Source: an uncultured Roseobacter sp.
GTDB lineage: Bacteria; Pseudomonadota; Alphaproteobacteria; Rhodobacterales; Rhodobacteraceae
Assembly: GCF_947493125.1 (NCBI RefSeq)
Contig: NZ_CANLQB010000004.1
Coordinates: 62,001-126,000, forward strand
DNA length: 64,000 bases
Direction of reading: 5' to 3'
A model generated the notes under the pieces. The model saw only the letters and a list, made by a program, of their open reading frames with translations. It made no database searches and had not been told where the DNA came from. Position numbers and translations under genes: made by a program. Positions 59,298 to 64,000 of this stretch are shown one piece after another (position 1 is the stretch's first letter; each line of letters begins with the position of its first letter).

Positions 59298-60709
59298 CAG
59301 CGCGCCTCCTGTGCTGTGATGGGGGGAGAGTAGGGGTTGTCGGCCTGCACCTGCGCCGCTTCGCGCGGAGCGAGGCCATAGAAGGTGAGCGCGGGGCCGG
59401 ACATTTCAGCCGCGGCCAGTGCCGTGGGCAGCGCGTCGAGTGTGGTTTCCAGGATGCGTTGTTCGGGGCGGGAGGCGTTTTCGATCACGGTCACCGGGGT
59501 GTGCCGGTCCGCGCCGTGCATGATCAGGCGGCCCTGAATAAAGCGCGCGGACTTCTTGCCCATGTAGATCGCGGCGACCTCGCCGGGGCGTGCCAGCGTG
59601 GCCCAGTCATGATCAGCGAAGCCTTTCATGTCGTGCCCCGTGAGGAAGCGCACCGAGGCGTTGCGGCCCCGTTTGGTCAGGCTCTGGCCAATCTCGGCCA
59701 CGGCGGCGGATGCGGCGGTGATGCCGGGCACGATGCTCCAGGCGATGGCGTGGGCCTCCAGCGCGTCGATTTCTTCGTCGAGGCGGCCAAAGACGGTGGC
59801 ATCGCCGGATTTCAGCCGCACCACCTGCGCGCCTTGCTGCGCGTGCTCGACGATCAGATCGTTGATGGTTTCCTGGGGGGTCGACGGGCCATAAGCCTCC
59901 TTGCCCACATTGATCATCACCGCTTCACGGCGGGCAAGTTCGAGGATCGGCTGACTGATCAGCCGGTCATAGATGACCACATCCGCTTCATCCAGAAGGC
60001 GGCGCGCCTTCATGGTCAGCAGATCCGGGTCGCCCGGACCGCCGCCCACGAAATGCACATGGCCGGCGCGGGCCTTGCGCGCCAGATGGTCGGTGAGCAG
60101 CGTATCGAGTGCGCCTTGAACGGCGGTCTCGCCGCCGGTGATCGCGGCGGGGCCTGCGTTGAAATAATAGTCCCGCCAGAAGTCGCGGCGGGCGCGGCCA
60201 AAGGGCAGCGTGTCAGCCGCCTTGCGGAAGGCCTTGCCAATGCGGGCGAGGGGGCCGAGGGCTGCGGGCAGGCGTTCTTCGAGGTCGGCCTTGATGGCGC
60301 GTGCAAGCACGGGGGCTGCGCCTTCGGTGCCGATGGCGATGGTGACGGGGTCACGGTCGACGATGGCGGGGGTGATGAACTGGCTGTCTTCGAGGTTGTC
60401 GACCACATTGACCAATGCACCGTCGGCGCGGGCAATGGCGGAGGTGCGGGCGTCTTCGGCGTCATCTTCGTCAGCTGCATAGAAGAGTGCGGCGCAGAGC
60501 GCATCACCGGGCGCCATGGCGCGCCGGATGAGCGCCAGCTTGCCCGCCTCGGCCCAGGCGATGATCTCTGGCGCGGGGTCTTGCGCAAAGACGGTGATGT
60601 GCCCGGCGGTCTTCAACAGCAGCCGCAGTTTGGCCAGCGCAGCCTCTCCACCGCCCGAGAGCACGATGCGGCGGCCCTCTACGCGCAGGAAGATCGGGAA
60701 ATGGTCCAT
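59297..60709 (-). CDS. cysG: Siroheme synthase (multifunctional CysG)
   Basis: The 470-aa enzyme has an N-terminal precorrin-2 dehydrogenase/ferrochelatase domain (MDHFPIFLRVEGRRIVLSGG, about 1-210) and a C-terminal SUMT methyltransferase (about 215-460) with FVGGGPGDPDLLTMKARRLL, VRLKSGDATVFGRLDEEI and VVPGIT-type sequence (WSIVPGITAASA). It makes siroheme from uroporphyrinogen III for the sulfite reductase encoded next. It opens the operon and is divergent from an Lrp-type regulator. Confidence 0.96.
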   Translation of the reverse strand: MDHFPIFLRVEGRRIVLSGGGEAALAKLRLLLKTAGHITVFAQDPAPEIIAWAEAGKLALIRRAMAPGDALCAALFYAADEDDAEDARTSAIARADGALVNVVDNLEDSQFITPAIVDRDPVTIAIGTEGAAPVLARAIKADLEERLPAALGPLARIGKAFRKAADTLPFGRARRDFWRDYYFNAGPAAITGGETAVQGALDTLLTDHLARKARAGHVHFVGGGPGDPDLLTMKARRLLDEADVVIYDRLISQPILELARREAVMINVGKEAYGPSTPQETINDLIVEHAQQGAQVVRLKSGDATVFGRLDEEIDALEAHAIAWSIVPGITAASAAVAEIGQSLTKRGRNASVRFLTGHDMKGFADHDWATLARPGEVAAIYMGKKSARFIQGRLIMHGADRHTPVTVIENASRPEQRILETTLDALPTALAAAEMSGPALTFYGLAPREAAQVQADNPYSPPITAQEAR

Positions 60710-60849
60710 GGGTCATCGCCTCTTGGTGTTCTGAGCCTCAATATAGGAAAAAGTTCTGCATAAGCGCTAGGTTCTGGTGTTGATAAGGACACACGTTCTG
60801 AATTATCTCTGAAGCGGAACATTGGACCAGTAGACGGGGACTTGATGGA

Positions 60850-61311
60850 ATGAGCGTCCGAATAGATGAGATGGACCGGAAAATCCTTGGCGAGCTGCAG
60901 CGCGATGCCAGCCAGTCTCTGGATGAAATCGCGGCAAAAGTGGGCTCTTCGAAGACCCCGGTATGGAATCGCATCCGCAAGATGCGCGAGGGCGGGGTGA
61001 TCGGTCAGCAGACCGTGGTGCTCGATGCGGATGCATTGGGGTTCGAGGCCTGTTTCTTTGTGTTGATCCGCACGTCGGAGCATGAGGCGGAGTGGCAGGC
61101 AGCGTTTTTGAAAGCGCTGCGCGACCGCGCGGAAGTGCAGGAAGCGCACCGGCTGGCGGGAGATATCGACTACATCCTTAAAGTGCGGGTGAAGAATGCG
61201 CGCGCCTATGACGCCTTCTACCAGACGCTGATCTCGGAAGTGCGGGTGCACAATGTGACGGCGCTGTTGTCGATGGAGGAGATCAAATCCACTACGATGT
61301 TACCTTTGTGA
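60850..61311 (+). CDS. Lrp/AsnC family regulator
   Basis: The 153-aa protein has an N-terminal AsnC-type HTH (IDEMDRKILGELQRDASQSLDEIAAKVGSSKTPVWNRIRKMREGGVI) and an RAM ligand domain (about 65-150, AHRLAGDIDYILKVRVKNARAYDAFY). It is divergent from cysG with 140 bases between starts, so it is a natural candidate regulator of the sulfate reduction operon; related proteins sense cysteine (DecR/CyuR-like). The effector is an inference. Confidence 0.93.
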   Translation: MSVRIDEMDRKILGELQRDASQSLDEIAAKVGSSKTPVWNRIRKMREGGVIGQQTVVLDADALGFEACFFVLIRTSEHEAEWQAAFLKALRDRAEVQEAHRLAGDIDYILKVRVKNARAYDAFYQTLISEVRVHNVTALLSMEEIKSTTMLPL

Positions 61312-61325
61312 GGGCGTGATCCTAA

Positions 61326-61350
61326 GGCGCGGCTGCGCCGCATTCTTTTT
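61326..61350 (+). terminator. Terminator after the Lrp gene
   Basis: GCGGC, TGC, GCCGC (or GGCGC/GCGCC) followed by ATTCTTTTT. Starts 15 bases after the Lrp stop, between convergent genes. Confidence 0.75.
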
Positions 61351-61367
61351 CCGGGCCCGGCGGCGGA

Positions 61368-62591
61368 TCAAAGGGTGACACGCAACCTGTCCAGCCCGTG
61401 GAAATGGTAGCTGTTCTGATACTGCGGCGGCTCTGTCAGCCGGAGGTTTGGCGCATGGGCGAAGAGGCGCTGCAATCCGATTTGCAGCTCCAGCCGTGCC
61501 AATGGAGCGCCGACGCAGAAGTGCAGCCCGCCGCCGAAGGCCGCGTGTTGGGCCGAGGTGCGCGTTGGGTCGAAACGGTTGGGGTCATCAAAGCGCGCGG
61601 GGTCGCGCCCGGCGGCGCCGAGCATCAGGGCGACCTGCTGGCCTTTTGCAAGAGGATGCCCGCCCACGTCGATGTCTTGGTAGGCATAGCGGGTGAACAT
61701 ATGCAGGGGCGGGTCATAGCGCAGCACCTCCTCCACCGTGGCGGCGATGGTGTCGGGCGCCAGGGCTGAGGCTGAGGTGTCATGCTCCAGCAGCGCTTTG
61801 ACCGCATTGCCCAAAGTATGCACGGTTGCCTCATGTCCGGCGTTCAGCAGCAGGATGCAGGTGCCGACCAGCTCCGCCCGAGAGAGTTTCTCGCCGCCCG
61901 CTTCGGCGGCGATCAGATGGGTGATGAGGTCGTCGCGCGGCTGGTGGCGTCGCTCGTCTACATAGCCTGTCAGGAAATTGGTGAAAGCGGCGGCCGCGGC
62001 ATCAGCGGTGAGCTCGGTCTCATGAGTGCGGCCCGCCTGATACATGGCCACCATCGCGTTGGACCAGCGCAGCAGTTGCTCTGACATTCCCTCGGGCACG
62101 CCAAGCAGGCGGGCAATCACGCGCACGGGCAGGGCGGTGCAGAAGGCGGGGATCAGGTCGAACGGCCCGTCCGGCAATCGCGCCAACAGATCGTCGCAGA
62201 TCGCGTGGATATCTGGCTCTAGCGCCTTGATCCGCCGCGACGTGAAGGCGCGCAGGACAAGGCCGCGCAGACGTGTGTGGTCGGGTGGCTCCAGATCCAG
62301 CATCGAGACGCGCTCAACCGCATCGAAATGGGTCAGGTGGGAGGGGGCCTCTGTGCGCTGGTCCTCAAGGACCGCGCGGCCCAGCCGTCGGTCGCGCAGG
62401 AGGTTGTGCACGGTGTTGGCATCGAAAACTGCCATCATGCCATAGTCGTCCCAGTATTGGACCGGGTCCTCGGCCAGAACCTGTGCGTAGACCGCGTAAG
62501 GGTCCTGAACAAATGCAGGGTCGAGCGGCGATTGCTGGAGCGTCTTTATCATCTTGCCGGTCTCGTTTGGCGTATGATGTGGCGCGTGCAT
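61368..62591 (-). CDS. Cytochrome P450
   Basis: The ~407-aa soluble P450 has the I-helix segment LLNAGHEATVHTLGNA (the usual A-G-x-D/E-T with Ala-Thr), the ExxR motif in EEVLRYDPPLHMF, and the heme loop FGGGLHFCVGAPLARLEL with the Cys ligand. The lack of any membrane anchor fits bacterial class I enzymes needing separate ferredoxin and reductase. Substrate unknown. Start ATG 62591 is the longest; ATG 62552 (MIKTLQQSP) is possible, and neither has a clear ribosome site. Ends opposite the Lrp gene. Confidence 0.92.
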   Translation of the reverse strand: MHAPHHTPNETGKMIKTLQQSPLDPAFVQDPYAVYAQVLAEDPVQYWDDYGMMAVFDANTVHNLLRDRRLGRAVLEDQRTEAPSHLTHFDAVERVSMLDLEPPDHTRLRGLVLRAFTSRRIKALEPDIHAICDDLLARLPDGPFDLIPAFCTALPVRVIARLLGVPEGMSEQLLRWSNAMVAMYQAGRTHETELTADAAAAAFTNFLTGYVDERRHQPRDDLITHLIAAEAGGEKLSRAELVGTCILLLNAGHEATVHTLGNAVKALLEHDTSASALAPDTIAATVEEVLRYDPPLHMFTRYAYQDIDVGGHPLAKGQQVALMLGAAGRDPARFDDPNRFDPTRTSAQHAAFGGGLHFCVGAPLARLELQIGLQRLFAHAPNLRLTEPPQYQNSYHFHGLDRLRVTL

Positions 62592-62613
62592 CCTTGGCTC
62601 TGGCAGTTATGGA

Positions 62614-63360
62614 TCAACTCGCAGCGAGGGCTTCGATGATTGGTGAGAAATCCTCCGCGCTGAGGCTTGCGCCGCCGACGAGCGCCCCGTCGACATTGTC
62701 GAGTGCGAAGATGTCGGTCGCGTTCGCGGGTTTGACCGATCCGCCATAGAGCAGGCGGATGTCTGCTGCATCTTCGCCGAAGCGGGCGCCGAGTTCGGTG
62801 CGTATCAGCGCATGCACCTCGGCGATCTGTTCCATCGTCGGGATCTTGCCGGTGCCGATGGCCCAGATCGGCTCATAGGCCACAACGAGGGAGGCCGCGG
62901 TGCTGCCATCGGGAACGGAGCCCGCGAGCTGTGTCTTGATAACGTCGAGAGCCTCGCCCGCTTCACGTTGCTCCAGGCTTTCGCCGATGCAGACGATGGC
63001 GGTGAGATCGGCCTCATGTGCGGCGCGGGCCTTGGCGGCCACTTGCGCATCGGTTTCTCCATAGGCCTCCCGGCGTTCGGAGTGACCGACGATCACATGG
63101 GTCGCGCCGATCTCGGCAATCATCGCGGCGGAATGATCACCGGTAAAGGCGCCCTTGGCCTCGGAATGACAATCCTGTGCGCCGATGAAAATCGGGCTGC
63201 CGGCGCTGTTCTGCAGGGCATGGGTCAGCAGTGGCGTGGGTGGACAGAGCAGCACGTCGCACGGGCATTCCGGGTGCTTGAGCTTGAGCTCACTTATCAT
63301 GTCGAGACCCGGGATCGAGCCGTTCATCTTCCAATTGCCTGCCGCCAGTTTGCGCCGCAT
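62614..63360 (-). CDS. tpiA: Triosephosphate isomerase
   Basis: The 248-aa glycolytic isomerase has AGNWKMNG (Lys), THVIVGHSERR (catalytic His) and VVAYEPIWAIGTGK (catalytic Glu with phosphate loop), plus RLLYGGSVKPANA and GALVGGASL at the C-terminus. ATG 63360 has AGGAGAG seven bases upstream. It precedes the P450 gene on the same strand with 22 bases between, so they may share a transcript, though no functional link is obvious. Confidence 0.97.
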   Translation of the reverse strand: MRRKLAAGNWKMNGSIPGLDMISELKLKHPECPCDVLLCPPTPLLTHALQNSAGSPIFIGAQDCHSEAKGAFTGDHSAAMIAEIGATHVIVGHSERREAYGETDAQVAAKARAAHEADLTAIVCIGESLEQREAGEALDVIKTQLAGSVPDGSTAASLVVAYEPIWAIGTGKIPTMEQIAEVHALIRTELGARFGEDAADIRLLYGGSVKPANATDIFALDNVDGALVGGASLSAEDFSPIIEALAAS

Positions 63361-63668
63361 TGATCTCTCCTGCGATTGTCTAGGTCGTTGGTAACAGGCG
63401 TGCGCACCGGCGGCAATCGACCTGCCGACCTCTGCCATTGTGCGAGCCATGAAAAGCGGCGGGTGAGACGAATTGTGGCACCCTTGGGCTCGGGTCAGAC
63501 CAGTATCGCCGGAGGCTATCTGACGCGCCGTATCGCAGAGGCCCGCACGCAGCTGACGCCCCCCTGACGACCAGATCTTTGGCAACCGATTGCATGTGCG
63601 TGACCTGTCGTTCCCAGATTGCCGAGGAATGTGTTGTGGCGAATTTGTAATACTAAGGAGATTTAGCT
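63361..63668. other. Intergenic region without recognisable gene
   Basis: A 308-base gap between tpiA (minus) and a broken gene (plus). It should hold the tpiA promoter, and near its right end AAGGAG (63655-63660) sits eight bases before ATG 63669. Short frames on both strands have Arg/Pro-rich composition and no ribosome site, so I call none of them. Confidence 0.5.
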
Positions 63669-64000
63669 ATGAAAGCTGATTATTTCCAATGGGTTCGACT
63701 TGCCTGTGCGTTTCGACCTTTGCGGCCTCCGCAGATTTCGAGGGCCTTGACGCGGTGCTTAGGAGGAGCCTCAACATCTTCGAAACGAACACCAACTGGC
63801 TCAACTTCGGCGGCAACCCGGGTGGGTCGGACCACCAATAGCATGGGAGCTGGCATTTCCTTTGGCATTTTAGGCGCGAAAGCCCGAGGCGGTGCCTAAA
63901 GCGGAGCGCTGCCGGATGGCGTGTGGACTGCCTCTGTCGACCTGTCTTCTTTCAACACTCCGATCAGCGAGGCGCAGCGGCGCTGGCGCTGCCGCGACGC
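63669..64000 (+). pseudogene. Broken gene with strong ribosome site, runs off the window
   Basis: An ideal AAGGAG-N8-ATG opens a frame starting MKADYFQWVRLA, but protein-like sequence jumps frame. A second frame supplies the end of a signal peptide and mature start (CVSTFAASADFEGLDAVL ... NTNWLNFGG) and stops at 63841; the first frame resumes, stops at 63899, and then continues LPDGVWTASVDLSSFNTP to the edge. At least two shifts or a stop are needed to join the parts. It looks like a decayed exported protein. A poor-quality sequence stretch is the alternative. No family recognised. Confidence 0.45.

Noticed and set aside
59285-60763. A 492-codon frame antisense to cysG
   Set aside because: Covers cysG almost exactly on the other strand and has no motif; a GC-driven shadow.

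Overview
The window is a high-GC chromosomal segment of an alphaproteobacterium of the Rhodobacterales (Roseobacter group). The main signs are the distal half of an RcGTA-type gene transfer agent cluster, a pdhABC operon whose E1-beta subunit carries its own lipoyl domain, the DUF2849-sulfite reductase-cysH-DUF934 sulfur operon, a DUF5930/M23 peptidase next to a bactofilin, tandem gap genes, and two secreted proteins with VPLPA-CTERM tails. The genes are almost all core metabolism and cell biology. No insertion sequence, CRISPR array, integrase, rRNA or tRNA was seen.

Layout. 1-6904: GTA tail genes g10 (partial), g10.1, g11-g15. 7033-14543: cysE, pdhA/pdhB/pdhC (minus strand), ftsB, pgk and two overlapping cyclophilins. 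14660-18084: a surface-polymer-like island with a pyruvyl transferase-like protein, a sulfotransferase with an extra C-terminal domain, and a degenerate sulfotransferase-like protein. 18361-27534: bactofilin and M23 peptidase, a DUF455 ferritin-like protein, bcp, a large AsmA-like protein, queA and an MFS carrier. 27645-35435: DUF924, lpdA, GNAT, a VPLPA-CTERM protein, a second MFS carrier and uvrA. 35614-41570: valine catabolism (a hydrolase-dehydrogenase in-frame fusion, mmsA, a divergent LysR regulator) with a second VPLPA-CTERM gene inside it. 41629-49326: CBS protein, coaD, two gap paralogues flanking a 47-aa membrane protein, DUF808, tkt, and zapA with its coiled-coil partner. 49346-54210: a probable 6S RNA, grxD-bolA, xdhC with a molybdopterin-binding protein, a 2H phosphoesterase, and infC. 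54416-64000: an extremely acidic membrane-anchored protein, the assimilatory sulfate reduction operon cysG-DUF2849-sir-cysH-DUF934 with fpr, an Lrp regulator, a P450, tpiA, and a broken gene at the right edge.

How the parts connect. pdhABC and lpdA lie about 16.6 kb apart on opposite strands but share a perfect 10-4-10 inverted repeat just upstream of their start codons, so the whole pyruvate dehydrogenase complex probably has one regulator. Glycolytic genes (pgk, two gap, tpiA, tkt) are spread through the window; the two gap products differ at the residues that set NAD versus NADP preference. The sulfur operon makes siroheme and reduces APS to sulfide, and cysE at the other end supplies the acceptor precursor for cysteine. 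Valine degradation steps HIBYL-CoA to 3-hydroxyisobutyrate to methylmalonate semialdehyde are encoded by one continuous reading frame, followed by mmsA.

The items I consider most worth a second look are the hydrolase-dehydrogenase fusion, the shared pdh/lpd operator, the infC gene that appears to start at an ATC codon, a triple TTAA-N7 array (CtrA-like) upstream of a VPLPA-CTERM gene, the cofactor split of the two GAPDHs, a protein with 197 consecutive residues lacking Lys/Arg, and a perfect 24-bp hairpin after uvrA.
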